In this document: positions 33,674-42,198 of the stretch, in pieces | Numbering within the stretch: position 1 is the first letter of the stretch | How the letters are laid out: every line of letters starts with the position of its first letter | NCBI RefSeq assembly: GCF_014174355.1 | Contig: NZ_JABEQF010000003.1 | Span: forward strand, 310,001 to 374,000 | Direction: 5' to 3' | Origin: Gluconacetobacter azotocaptans | GTDB lineage: Bacteria > Pseudomonadota > Alphaproteobacteria > Acetobacterales > Acetobacteraceae | Length of the DNA stretch: 64,000 nucleotides | The notes under the pieces: generated by a model | Seen by the model: the letters and a program-made list of their open reading frames with translations, nothing else | The model's database searches: none | Told to the model about the DNA's origin: nothing | Made by a program: the position numbers and the translations under genes

Positions 33674-35257
33674 TCAACCCGCCTTCCAGGTTTCCACCCA
33701 CTTATGCAGGGCTTCACCGACCTCGCGCAGGACAGGGCCGAAGCTCTTCTCGCGTGCGCGGAACACGCGCGTGGCCGGGTACCATGGCGAGCTGTCGCCT
33801 TCGTCTCCCCACCGCCAGCAGGCATCCCAGCGGTTGACCAGCCACACCGGACGACCGATCGCGCCGGCAAGATGAACTGGCGAGGTATCGACGGAGATAA
33901 TCAGGTCAAGGCTTTCCATGAGGGCGGCGGTGTCGGCCATGTCCCGGACATCGCCCATCGGGTCGAACAGGGGCTGGCCCTGCCACGCCTCGATCTCGGC
34001 GCGCGGGGGGCCGAACTGGAGGTTCACCAGCGTGGCGTCGACAGGGCACAGGGCCGCGCCCATCTCGGCCAGCGTCGTGGACCGGCGTTTGTCGGCGGCG
34101 ACATGCTCGGACTTCACGCGCCGATCCCCGGCCCACACCAGGCCGATCCGGGGCCGGCGGGCCGGCAGCATGGCGGCAAATCGCGCGATGTCGTCCGCAT
34201 CGGCCCGGAGATAGGGAATGCGCGCGGGGATATCGCTTTCGGACATCACGCCGGCGATAAAAGGCAGGTCCGGAATGGGGGCGGCATAGCTGTAGCCGTC
34301 CTCCTGGCCTAATTCCGCGATCGACCTGACGGATACGTCCGGAAAAGACTGCGCCAGCAGGCGCACCAGGCCCGCAGGGACAGCGATCGTCACCTCCGCC
34401 CCCTGCTCCAGCAGATAGGGAACCGAGCGGATGAACTGGATCGTGTCTCCCAGACCCTGCTCCTGATAGAGGATGATTTTCCTTCCGGCCACGTCGTCGC
34501 CATGGCGCAGGCGCGGCAACGACATGAACCAGCCTACCTGGCCATTGGTCATGGGGGCGCGGTCGACGTAGCGCGCGAATCCGTCCCGAAATTTTCCCGC
34601 CTTGAGCAGCGTAAGCGCGTAACTGAAGGCGATTTCCGGGTTATCCGGCGCCATCGTCAGCGCCCTTTCGTACCAGGGGAGCGCCTCGGCCGAACGGCCA
34701 AGGCGCACGAGCGCACATCCCATATTATTTAGGAGCCAGACGGTTATTTCTCCATCCTTGAGCCAGAGGTCAAGGATTTCCAATGCCTCGAGGGGGTATC
34801 CCGCGTTGAGAAGCGACGTCGAGATATATTCGCACAGGCTGGTGCGTTCCCCGGGGTGCCGGGCCATCATCTCGGAGAACAGCGCGATTCCTCCAGTGAG
34901 ATCGTCGCCTGCGATAAGGGTATAGGCAAGGAAAGCCTGCATCGAAACAATATGCGGCACACGAAGCAGAACGCTCCGCAGAAGCGTCGCCACGATGTCG
35001 TGCCGGGCCGTGTGCTTCGAGATCACGCCTGCTGCCGCCGTGGTCAGGGGCAGATCGTCCGGATGGCTGGACACGACCTCAAGCGCCAGGCGGACGGCTG
35101 CAAGCTCCTGTCCTGTCGAGAACAGGGTGCTGCAGAGCTGAACGAGATTTTCCGGGGTCGGGGACCGCAGCACGGTATCTTTCCAAAGCGCGATGTTCAT
35201 GAGCTGGCTTGCCTCATTTTCGCATGGAGACGCCGTTTCTGCTTTCTGCATATTCAT
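33674..35257 (-). CDS. TPR-glycosyltransferase (upstream copy)
   Basis: This 527-aa paralogue has the same TPR plus GT-B-like layout. Its N-terminus is longer, with an insert of about 20 residues (near CENEASQLMNIALWK) that the other copy lacks. The GT block contains SVDTSPVHLAG where the other has SLVHLAG. The two copies are direct repeats about 1.6 kb apart with 78 bp between. Both probably form one transcript. The role is inferred as for the first copy. Confidence 0.8.
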   Translation of the reverse strand: MNMQKAETASPCENEASQLMNIALWKDTVLRSPTPENLVQLCSTLFSTGQELAAVRLALEVVSSHPDDLPLTTAAAGVISKHTARHDIVATLLRSVLLRVPHIVSMQAFLAYTLIAGDDLTGGIALFSEMMARHPGERTSLCEYISTSLLNAGYPLEALEILDLWLKDGEITVWLLNNMGCALVRLGRSAEALPWYERALTMAPDNPEIAFSYALTLLKAGKFRDGFARYVDRAPMTNGQVGWFMSLPRLRHGDDVAGRKIILYQEQGLGDTIQFIRSVPYLLEQGAEVTIAVPAGLVRLLAQSFPDVSVRSIAELGQEDGYSYAAPIPDLPFIAGVMSESDIPARIPYLRADADDIARFAAMLPARRPRIGLVWAGDRRVKSEHVAADKRRSTTLAEMGAALCPVDATLVNLQFGPPRAEIEAWQGQPLFDPMGDVRDMADTAALMESLDLIISVDTSPVHLAGAIGRPVWLVNRWDACWRWGDEGDSSPWYPATRVFRAREKSFGPVLREVGEALHKWVETWKAG

Positions 35258-35559
35258 TCCAATGGTTTTATGTCGCGCGGCCTGCCGGCGGCCCGCGTCC
35301 GTTACAGATCGGTACCCGCGCTTTCAGTGTGCATGAGATGCTTCAAGACTAATCGGTTGCCGCCGATGCGTCCATCCATCGCGCGTGGCGACGGGAGGTG
35401 CCGGCCGCTGTGCTGGCGGACGGGTCGGAATGTGCAACCGGCGTTGCACCCTCGAGAAAATTATGGTTATCGGGTTAATCGAACGTCGTTCGGTGTGGCC
35501 GGACGTCGTGCCTATGCCGTGGAATGGCGCAGGAAGAAGCGGAAGGAAACGGGCGTCAC
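35258..35559. promoter_or_regulatory. Divergent region upstream of flgB and the TPR-glycosyltransferases
   Basis: This 302-bp region lies between the divergent TPR-glycosyltransferase gene and flgB, and must contain promoters for both. It holds the perfect 18-bp inverted repeat listed separately. No coding capacity is seen. Confidence 0.5.
35432..35449. promoter_or_regulatory. Perfect 7-4-7 inverted repeat upstream of flgB
   Basis: GTGCAAC and GTTGCAC flank the spacer CGGC. It lies 111 bp before the flgB ATG at 35560, a position consistent with an operator or activator site. No T-run follows, so it is not a terminator. Confidence 0.4.
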
Positions 35560-35976
35560 ATGCTCGAAGCATTATCATCCTCGCAGGCGGCGTCAGCGCA
35601 AAGCGGGACGGATCTGCTCGGGCTGGCCGAGCGTCGGTTGAAATGGCTCGAATCCCGTGAGTCCGTGCTCGCCGGCAATGTCGCCAATGCGAATACGCCC
35701 GGTTATGTAGCGAAGGATGTTTCGCCATTCCACGGCGTCCTGCAGACGCAGATGACCATGACGCTTGCGCAGACCGAACCGGGCCATATGTCGGGGCAGG
35801 GGGGAGGCGTCCGGGCGGATCGGATCGGCGGCGCTCAGTCGCCCGACGGGAACGAAGTCTCGCTTGAAGACCAGCTTGAGAAGGTCGCTGACACCAACGA
35901 CCAGCAGCGTCTGGCGACAACCGTATATAGCCGCTACATGTCAATGTTCTCGACCGCCCTCGGCGGAAATTCCTAG
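35560..35976 (+). CDS. flgB: Flagellar proximal rod protein FlgB
   Basis: The 138-aa protein has the FlgB signature RESVLAGNVANANTPGYVAKD near residue 35 and the C-terminal helix with LATTVYSRYMSMFSTALGG. It forms part of the proximal rod. The frame is open to an ATG at 35524, but the homologous region begins at MLEALSSS. It precedes flgC by 15 bp. fliE, often third in this operon, is 29 kb away. Confidence 0.94.
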   Translation: MLEALSSSQAASAQSGTDLLGLAERRLKWLESRESVLAGNVANANTPGYVAKDVSPFHGVLQTQMTMTLAQTEPGHMSGQGGGVRADRIGGAQSPDGNEVSLEDQLEKVADTNDQQRLATTVYSRYMSMFSTALGGNS

Positions 35977-35991
35977 AGGCGGGAGTAAGAT

Positions 35992-36399
35992 ATGGATTTC
36001 TCGAGCACCATGGGTGTCTCCGCCGATGGGATGCGTGTGCAAGCGCAACGGCTGCGGGTCGCGGCGGAGAATCTAGCCAACAAGGACACTACGGGCACGA
36101 CCCCCGGCGCGAATCCCTATCGGCGGAAAACGATCACGTTCAAGGAGGCCCTGGATCAGGAATCCGGCGCTTCCAGCGTGAAGGTCAAAGAGATCGGGCA
36201 GGATCAGACACCGTTCGAAACGCGGTACGACCCGTCACATCCGGCCGCGGACGCCCAAGGCTATGTCAAGATGCCGAACGTGAACTCGATGGTCGAGATC
36301 ATGGACACGCATGAGGCCCAGCACTCATACGAGGCCAATCTCAACACCATGCAGATCACCCGCTCCATGCTGACACGTACCATCAACCTGATGAAGTAA
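35992..36399 (+). CDS. flgC: Flagellar proximal rod protein FlgC
   Basis: The 135-aa protein has the rod signature MRVQAQRLRVAAENLANKDT at the N-terminus and the typical C-terminus PNVNSMVEIMDTHEAQHSYE followed by the hook-family helix. GGGAG precedes the ATG by 7 bases. It forms a two-gene operon with flgB. Confidence 0.96.
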   Translation: MDFSSTMGVSADGMRVQAQRLRVAAENLANKDTTGTTPGANPYRRKTITFKEALDQESGASSVKVKEIGQDQTPFETRYDPSHPAADAQGYVKMPNVNSMVEIMDTHEAQHSYEANLNTMQITRSMLTRTINLMK

Positions 36400-36570
36400 G
36401 CGAGAGCGTGCGCTTTTCTTTTACCGCGTGGCACGGGCGCGCGCGGCACATTCGGTAACGACGGACTATTTTCGGCGAGGTGGTCCCGCGTCGTCCTGTA
36501 CGCCACGCGCAGCCAAACCCCAAAATATGCAGCAGCAGACGCGGGCGGTCGCCATCCGTGGCCTCCTCGA

Positions 36571-36612
36571 CAAAAAAATGCCCCCGACCGAAGTCGGAGG
36601 CACATTTTTCCG
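36571..36612 (-). terminator. Rho-independent terminator after flagellin
   Basis: On the minus strand a 10-bp stem (TGCCTCCGAC, loop TTCG, GTCGGGGGCA) is followed by seven T residues. It starts about 20 bp past the flagellin stop. On the plus strand the same stem is followed by ATTTTT, so it may also end the flgB-flgC transcript. Confidence 0.85.
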
Positions 36613-36632
36613 TGCTGTGAGCGCGGAGACGA

Positions 36633-37601
36633 TTAGCCCTGGAACAGCGAGAGGATGTTCTGGGACTGGCCGTTCGCGATCGTCAGCGACTTGATCGCCA
36701 GCGACTGCTTGGTCTGCAGCGAGGTCAGCTGCGCGCTCTCGGCCGACATGTCGGCGTCCGTCAGCGCGCCGATGCCGGCGGTCAGGTTGTCCGAGACGCT
36801 TTGGCCGTACGAGGCCATGCTGGAGAGAAGGTTCGTGGCGGAGCCGAGTTGCGACGTGACGTTCGTCATCGCAACAATGGCCTTCTGCACCTGGGCGATC
36901 ATCGTGCTGACGTCGCCGGTGCTCGCAGCGGCGGAGAAGCCGGCGCCGATGCCGCCGCTTCCATCCAGAAACACGTTCGAGGTCACCGTGGTGGCAGAGG
37001 CCGCCTGGCCGGATGTCAGGCCCAGTGCATCCGTCAAGGACGCGCCCGTCGTGCCCGTGACCGTCGCGCCACTCATGTCGCCGTTGATGGTGCTGTTGAA
37101 ACCACTGACGGTTGCAAAATTGCCCTGCAGGCCCGTCACATAGTACAGGTTGTTCGACTGGATTGCGCTGCTGTCAGTGGTGCCGGCCAGCAGATTCACG
37201 CCGTTGGTCGTCGCGGTCTGGGCGATAGTGTCGATCTGCTGGAGATAGCCGTTGATCTGCTGGCTGATCTGGTTGAGGGAGTTCTGGTCGCCCGTGTTGC
37301 CGCCCACCGAGGTAACGGCCGCCTGGACGCTGTTCAGCAGAGTAATGATCTTGCTGGCGGCGGTATTCGTGGAGCTGACCACCTGGGACGCGAAGGACAG
37401 GCCGTCATTCACGGCGCCCTGGCCGGAGACGTTGCCCTGCATCTGCTGCGAGATGCCGAAGGCGGCCGCGTTGTCGGCGGCGGTCGAGACCTTCTTGCCG
37501 GTGGAGACGGCGTTTTCCGTCTGGCTCAGCTGGGTCTGAGTCGCGTTCAGGGTCTCGAGGGCGACCATCGCCGAGAGGTTGGTATTAACGGAAAGAGACA
37601 C
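36633..37601 (-). CDS. fla: Flagellin
   Basis: The 322-aa protein has the D0/D1 N-terminus SLSVNTNLSAMVALETLNAT and the C-terminus with LTSLQTKQSLAIKSLTIAN, with a variable middle of about 100 residues rich in Ser, Thr and Gly, which are potential O-glycosylation sites. It forms the filament. Only one flagellin gene is seen here. It is followed by a strong terminator and flanked by flgBC and DUF6468. Confidence 0.96.
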   Translation of the reverse strand: MSLSVNTNLSAMVALETLNATQTQLSQTENAVSTGKKVSTAADNAAAFGISQQMQGNVSGQGAVNDGLSFASQVVSSTNTAASKIITLLNSVQAAVTSVGGNTGDQNSLNQISQQINGYLQQIDTIAQTATTNGVNLLAGTTDSSAIQSNNLYYVTGLQGNFATVSGFNSTINGDMSGATVTGTTGASLTDALGLTSGQAASATTVTSNVFLDGSGGIGAGFSAAASTGDVSTMIAQVQKAIVAMTNVTSQLGSATNLLSSMASYGQSVSDNLTAGIGALTDADMSAESAQLTSLQTKQSLAIKSLTIANGQSQNILSLFQG

Positions 37602-37711
37602 GGTGTTTGCTCCATATCGAGTCAGACCAGCGGGTAAGCCAGTGCAAGGCTCAGTAGAGCGGTAAATGGCTAAGAGAAGGTAAGGCGAGGGGCTTTTTTT
37701 GGATTTTCATC

Positions 37712-37743
37712 GAGAAAAAATGCCGGAAGACGCCGTGCCGGCG
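37712..37743 (-). terminator. Possible terminator after fliL-fliM-DUF6468
   Basis: A 5- to 6-bp stem (GCCGG with CCGGC, 11-nt loop) is followed by ATTTTTT on the minus strand. It lies between the DUF6468 stop and the flagellin start and could separate the two transcripts. Confidence 0.35.
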
Positions 37744-37861
37744 ATCTGATCCGCCCTTTCCGCCCGCGCACCGCGCGCGCGGACCAAGATGGTTCTATTG
37801 CCGTCTGCAATCCCGGGATCATGATCCCCGTGGATCGGCACCAGGCCGTTTCAGGTCCGGA

Positions 37862-38539
37862 TCAGTCCGCAAACAGCTTTTTTTTGAGCGTCTTCTTGTA
37901 TGACCGGCTGCGGGTAATGGAGCTGGGCGCGGAAATGGTGACGCTGTCCGCGATTGCCGCCTCCTTGGCGGGGGTATCCGGCTTCAGGCGGTGCACGGAC
38001 GCGCCGGCCCCATCTTTTTCCGTGTCGATCGCCACACTATTCGTGTCGACCTGAGAACCGGTGACGGAATCGGATGGGTCTGGTGCGCGCGCGGTCGTGT
38101 CGGCGGGCTCGGCTTTCACGTGTGACGGGGTGTGCGGTGACTCCGCATGGGGACCCGGATCCCTGACGTTCTCGGCTTTCTCGATCAGATTTTTAAGCTG
38201 GCTCTCCCGGGTGATGGCCTGGGTGACCAGCGCCTGGAGACGATCGGCCGAGGCATCGGCCTTGCCCGCCAGGCCGTCGAGTTCCGTCATCGCCATCTTG
38301 GCCTCCTCGATCATCCTGCTCAGCGGGCGTCCGCTGACCTCGCCGGCGATGCGCAGCTTCTCGACGGAGTCCTCGGCACTTTGTACGCTGCTTTCCAGTT
38401 TCTCGACGAAAGCGAGAAGGCTGGAACGGTCCCGCTTCAGGTTCGACAGGACCCGGCCGAGGTAGAAGCTGTAGATTATTCCCAAAAGCAGGAAGAACGA
38501 CAGCATGACCTCAATGATCATCTGGATCTGTGTCAGCAT
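37862..38539 (-). CDS. DUF6468 flagellar-associated membrane protein
   Basis: The protein (225 aa from ATG 38539) has one N-terminal membrane helix (VMLSFFLLLGIIYSFYLG), a long coiled coil of about 90 residues, and a charged C-terminus ending in KKTLKKKLFAD. This matches the DUF6468 type found after fliM in Rhodospirillales and relatives; its function is unknown. The ATG lies about 60 bp inside the stretch just past the fliM stop; earlier starts inside the fliM end are less likely. A role near the C-ring or motor is inferred from the constant place after fliM. Confidence 0.65.
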   Translation of the reverse strand: MLTQIQMIIEVMLSFFLLLGIIYSFYLGRVLSNLKRDRSSLLAFVEKLESSVQSAEDSVEKLRIAGEVSGRPLSRMIEEAKMAMTELDGLAGKADASADRLQALVTQAITRESQLKNLIEKAENVRDPGPHAESPHTPSHVKAEPADTTARAPDPSDSVTGSQVDTNSVAIDTEKDGAGASVHRLKPDTPAKEAAIADSVTISAPSSITRSRSYKKTLKKKLFAD

Positions 38540-38597
38540 CTGCTCAATGGTCTCCAGTCTGGTCCGGCTGCGCGGCTGCGGGCTGATAATGGAATGA

Positions 38598-39758
38598 TCA
38601 GGCCTTGCTCTCGGGCCTGCCGGATGAGGGCGGGGTGGGAGCGTGCGCATCGTTGTGGTGCTGGCTGTCGGACGGAACCAGCCGCCGCTCGATCTTTACG
38701 GCCGCCTTGCCATGCAGTTTGCCGAGTCGCCCCTCGAACAGCGGGGTCTGGCCGCTCTGAAGCCTGACATGGATCGGCGTTCCACGCTGGTGGGGAAAGG
38801 TGATCCGCATGCCGGGCTGAAGGCCCAGAAGCTCGGAAAGGGCAACGGTCTTTTCCTCGAACACCGCGGAAACCTGCACGTCGGTTTCCAGAATCTCGGA
38901 AACCAGATGATCCTCCCATATCGAATCGCGGCCGAACCTTTCGCCCATGAACTGCTGGGACAACTGGTCGCGGACGGGCTCAAGCGTCGCATAGGGAATA
39001 ACGAGGTCCAGATTGCCGTTCCGGTCCTCCATATCGATGTGAAGCTTGGCCGTCACCACCGCATTCGAGGCGCGTGCGATCGCGGCAAAGCGCGCGCTGA
39101 TCTCAAGCCTCTCGAATGCAAGGGAAATGGTGGAAACGGGGCTGAAGGCGATCGAAAGATCATTGAGCGTCAGTGTGATGAGCTTCTCGATCAGCGACCT
39201 CTCGATGGCGGTGTGCGGGCGTCCCGCAACACCTGCGTGGCCGGATCCGCGCAGGCCGCCCATCAGGGTGTCGATGACCGAATAGGACAGCGAGGAATCG
39301 ACCACGACGAGGCCGTAATTCTCCCATTGCACGGCCTTGAAGACCGCGAACAGGGATGATGACGGCACGGCATTCATGTAGTCGCCGAAGCGCATCGACC
39401 GGATGCTCTCGATCGTGATTTCGACATTGTCGTTCGTGAAACTGCGGAGCGTGGACGACAGGATCCTGACAAGCCGGTCGAACACGATCTCGAGCATGGG
39501 CAGGCGTTCGTACGCGACGAAACCGGCCTTGATGACCCGTTCCATGCCGCTTTCTTCCCGGACGGGAAAACCGGCGAAACTGTGCCCAAGAAGACTGTCG
39601 ATCTCGGACTGGTCCAGCACATGGCCGCCCAGCACGTTGCTTCCCATCGACTCCGGGGCCTCTTTCTGCGCGGCGTGGGCGCTGGTCGCCTCATGCTGCG
39701 CCTCGGCGGCCGCCTCGTGGTGTTCGGCGCCTTCCGTCGTGTCGTTCTCATCCTGCAT
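38598..39758 (-). CDS. fliM: Flagellar motor switch protein FliM
   Basis: FliM is the C-ring protein that binds CheY-P. The CheY-docking motif LDQSEIDSLL is intact at about residues 48-57. It is preceded by an unusual Ala/Glu/His-rich N-terminal extension of about 45 residues, whereas the motif is normally at the very N-terminus. The middle (GERFGRDSIWEDH region) and the C-terminal SpoA-type domain (GMRITFPHQRGTP, then GRLGKLHGKAAV) are typical. A TTG start at 39782 is an alternative to the ATG at 39758. It follows fliL. Confidence 0.94.
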   Translation of the reverse strand: MQDENDTTEGAEHHEAAAEAQHEATSAHAAQKEAPESMGSNVLGGHVLDQSEIDSLLGHSFAGFPVREESGMERVIKAGFVAYERLPMLEIVFDRLVRILSSTLRSFTNDNVEITIESIRSMRFGDYMNAVPSSSLFAVFKAVQWENYGLVVVDSSLSYSVIDTLMGGLRGSGHAGVAGRPHTAIERSLIEKLITLTLNDLSIAFSPVSTISLAFERLEISARFAAIARASNAVVTAKLHIDMEDRNGNLDLVIPYATLEPVRDQLSQQFMGERFGRDSIWEDHLVSEILETDVQVSAVFEEKTVALSELLGLQPGMRITFPHQRGTPIHVRLQSGQTPLFEGRLGKLHGKAAVKIERRLVPSDSQHHNDAHAPTPPSSGRPESKA

Positions 39759-39818
39759 GTCGTCTGCCGCCCCGGTTCCCAACTGCGTGCCTTGTTCGGT
39801 GTTCCAGAAGCCTGCGAT

Positions 39819-40349
39819 CTACTGGACGAGAAATTCGACGAAATACACGTTCGTCACCTGCAGAGGTAACAGAGTGATCCTCAGGCGGCGTGTTATGGCC
39901 TCGCGCAGCCGGTATATCCCGTCGCCGCGGATGTCCTGCGGCCGCGTCTCGTGCAGGTACGTCTGAAATATGTCCTGAATTTCAGGGACCGTGTTCTGCA
40001 GGGACGCTTCGTCATTCGCCCCCTGTATCTCGACCTTGGCGGTCAGTTTCACGTAGACCGGACGCCCGTCCCCGCTGTCGAGGTTGGAGACGATGGTCGG
40101 GATGCCCAGCATAATGGGCGGATGCAGAGCGGCCTGGGTTCTTTCGCTCGCGACCCGGAACAGCTTTGCCTTTTCCAGGACCGTCGCGCCACCTCCGACC
40201 AGGATGAGACCTGCGAGGCCGGCGACGATCAGCTTCCCCTTCGACTTCTTGCCATCAGCCTTGCGAGATGCTTCAATTCCGGCAGCCTCTGGCTCTTTCC
40301 CCCCTCCAAGCAGCGAGGTGCGGGCGCCGCCGGTTACAGTCTCGCTCAT
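39819..40349 (-). CDS. fliL: Flagellar basal body-associated protein FliL
   Basis: The 176-aa protein has a short cytoplasmic part, a membrane helix (KLIVAGLAGLILVGGGATVL), and a periplasmic domain ending in the family-typical RITLLPLQVTNVYFVEFLVQ. FliL associates with the stator and basal body. It is first in the fliL-fliM-DUF6468 group. The C-terminal FVQ-type ending is conserved in the family. Confidence 0.92.
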   Translation of the reverse strand: MSETVTGGARTSLLGGGKEPEAAGIEASRKADGKKSKGKLIVAGLAGLILVGGGATVLEKAKLFRVASERTQAALHPPIMLGIPTIVSNLDSGDGRPVYVKLTAKVEIQGANDEASLQNTVPEIQDIFQTYLHETRPQDIRGDGIYRLREAITRRLRITLLPLQVTNVYFVEFLVQ

Positions 40350-40637
40350 GTCTGGGTGGCTCCGGAATGGTTGGATAAAATATTTGTCGCTAGTTTAGCC
40401 ACCGGATCATCCTGACTCAAGGCAAGGAGAGGATGGTTCGAAAGGCCGGCGTATTTCCGCGCCCCGGATCCGCCCTTGAACGGCAGGTCACGGACCCGAA
40501 CAGGTACTGCAATAGCTGGCAAGCCTTCATAGGCTGGATTGCCGGAAACCATCCGTTTTTCATAAAATGAAAGTAATAAAGACAGAATTACGAAGCAATT
40601 CCGAGTCCCATATCGCCGTCGGCGCCGAAGGACATGC

Positions 40638-41060
40638 TTACCAGTATCCGCCGGTCACGTGTCGAGGCTGGTTTCCGCCGGGGTCGGCGTTGGGCGACCA
40701 GGCGCTCCAGTCCCACGCGGCGGTGTCACGCCTGTTCTCCGCCGCCATCGCCTGCATATCCGCCAGCAAAGGCGCTGGCTTCTTTCCTTTCTGCTGTCCG
40801 GTCGAGAATATTCTATAGGCCGCTTCCGACCCCATATAGACGCAGCCACAGCCGATCGGGTCGGCATAGAGATAGATAAATCCCGCCGGGGAGGGTCGGT
40901 ACGTCAACTGCCCCGGCGGAAGCGTGTTCATCATGGCGTAGCGCGCGGTCGTGTCGGCCGGATGGGCGATGAAGCCTGCTTCCGACAAGGTCATGCCCTT
41001 GTCCAGGTAAGGTTTTGCCGGCGCGCATCCAACCAGACTTGCGCAGAGCAGCGTGGCCAT
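40638..41060 (-). CDS. Putative lipoprotein of unknown function
   Basis: The 140-aa protein (ATG 41060) has a lipobox, LLCASLVGC, in its first 15 residues, which predicts an acylated cysteine. Cysteines also occur in the motif IGCGCVYMG further on. I do not recognise a family. It is 70 bp downstream of the GT25-like gene in the same direction and upstream of fliL by 288 bp. A link with the flagellum is possible only by position. Confidence 0.55.
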   Translation of the reverse strand: MATLLCASLVGCAPAKPYLDKGMTLSEAGFIAHPADTTARYAMMNTLPPGQLTYRPSPAGFIYLYADPIGCGCVYMGSEAAYRIFSTGQQKGKKPAPLLADMQAMAAENRRDTAAWDWSAWSPNADPGGNQPRHVTGGYW

Positions 41061-41130
41061 GAACCGGGCCGCGTAACAATGCGGTCTTGCCGTCAGGCCT
41101 TGGGAACGCGCGTTTGGCACCATCGGACTG

Positions 41131-41853
41131 TCAGAGATTGGGGCTGTTGGCGCTGACGTTGTCAGTCAGGCACAGGGGTGGGAAGCTGGTGTAGGCCATC
41201 ATCTCGGCGTAATGGCGGTTCATCAGGATGTCGATGGAATTCGCCGTAATGATGCGCCCCCCAAGGCAGGGGTGGGAGACGTTGACGGTTGTCAGTGGAA
41301 GGCAGCTCTTGATTAACTTCATGGCGCCGGCCGGCGAGACCGCATAGCCGCACAGGCCGAAGGCCTGGGTCAGCCTGAGCGGAACGGACGTTACATCCAT
41401 GTCCCGGAACGTCTGGACGCCTTTCCGGACGGATTCTTCAGAGGTCACCGCAACGCATTGCGTGATTCCGGGCAGGAGTTCGAACTGAAGCGGGGTGTCC
41501 GAGTTGCTCCCCCACAGGATGATGTCCCAATCGCCTGGCAGGCTGGCGATGATCCGCGCGCTCTCCTGCTCGAAATTGCGGCAGAGAAAGGCGTCATCCT
41601 CAAAAATATGGGCCGGGACATTTCTCTGCGCGATATTTCCCCACAGTGCGACATGGGCAAGCCCCGACCCGATCGCCTCGCGTGTGAACTGGCACGCGTC
41701 CGCCACGAGGCCTTTTTCTTTCATCTCATTGACGTCGACCGTGCTGCCGTCGACGCCAGGCGAATGCACCAGTCCCGGAACGTGGGCATTGACCGCCAGG
41801 AACCTTTCGGCGCGTTCCGGAGTCTGCGCTGGGCTGATGAAGAATTTGTCCAT
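41131..41853 (-). CDS. GT25-type glycosyltransferase
   Basis: The 240-aa protein matches family 25 glycosyltransferases (LPS-type galactosyltransferases) in the acidic motif AHIFEDDAFLC and in the nearby spacing of hydrophobic strands. No signal or membrane segment is apparent, so action would be cytoplasmic. It lies between flgL and a lipoprotein gene. It could modify flagellin, lipid A or envelope glycans. AGGA precedes the ATG. Confidence 0.75.
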   Translation of the reverse strand: MDKFFISPAQTPERAERFLAVNAHVPGLVHSPGVDGSTVDVNEMKEKGLVADACQFTREAIGSGLAHVALWGNIAQRNVPAHIFEDDAFLCRNFEQESARIIASLPGDWDIILWGSNSDTPLQFELLPGITQCVAVTSEESVRKGVQTFRDMDVTSVPLRLTQAFGLCGYAVSPAGAMKLIKSCLPLTTVNVSHPCLGGRIITANSIDILMNRHYAEMMAYTSFPPLCLTDNVSANSPNL

Positions 41854-42198
41854 GTCGGGTCCTGTTACGAGGGTATAAACGGTAGCGATGTGATCACGCG
41901 GGCGTCGGCTGCCTCGCGCGCCGTGGCGTTGATCGCGTCCGTGTCGGTATCTTTAGCCACCGTGCGCCTGCGGCCGTCAGCCCATGCGTGAATGGTCGGC
42001 GCATTCCGGTCAGGACAGAAGGCGCCGCATGTGCGACGCCCATGCGACGGGACCGGATGTCAGATGTCCAGCCGAAAAATCCTCGCAAGCGCGCGACCGT
42101 GGACATAGCGTAAAGAGATACGATAGCGCATGGCGAATGCAAAGCCCCGTCTGCCGGCCCGCCCGCACCCGTCTTGAGGACCCCGCCGCCCAGAGCCG
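41854..42198. other. Intergenic region between flgL and the GT25-type gene
   Basis: The 345-bp stretch has no gene and no strong hairpin. It should contain the promoter of the GT25-lipoprotein pair. Nothing else is seen. Confidence 0.4.

Noticed and set aside
31500-36000. Prophage or integrative element next to the glycosyltransferase pair
   Set aside because: No integrase, repeats at ends or tRNA junction; only local duplication is seen.
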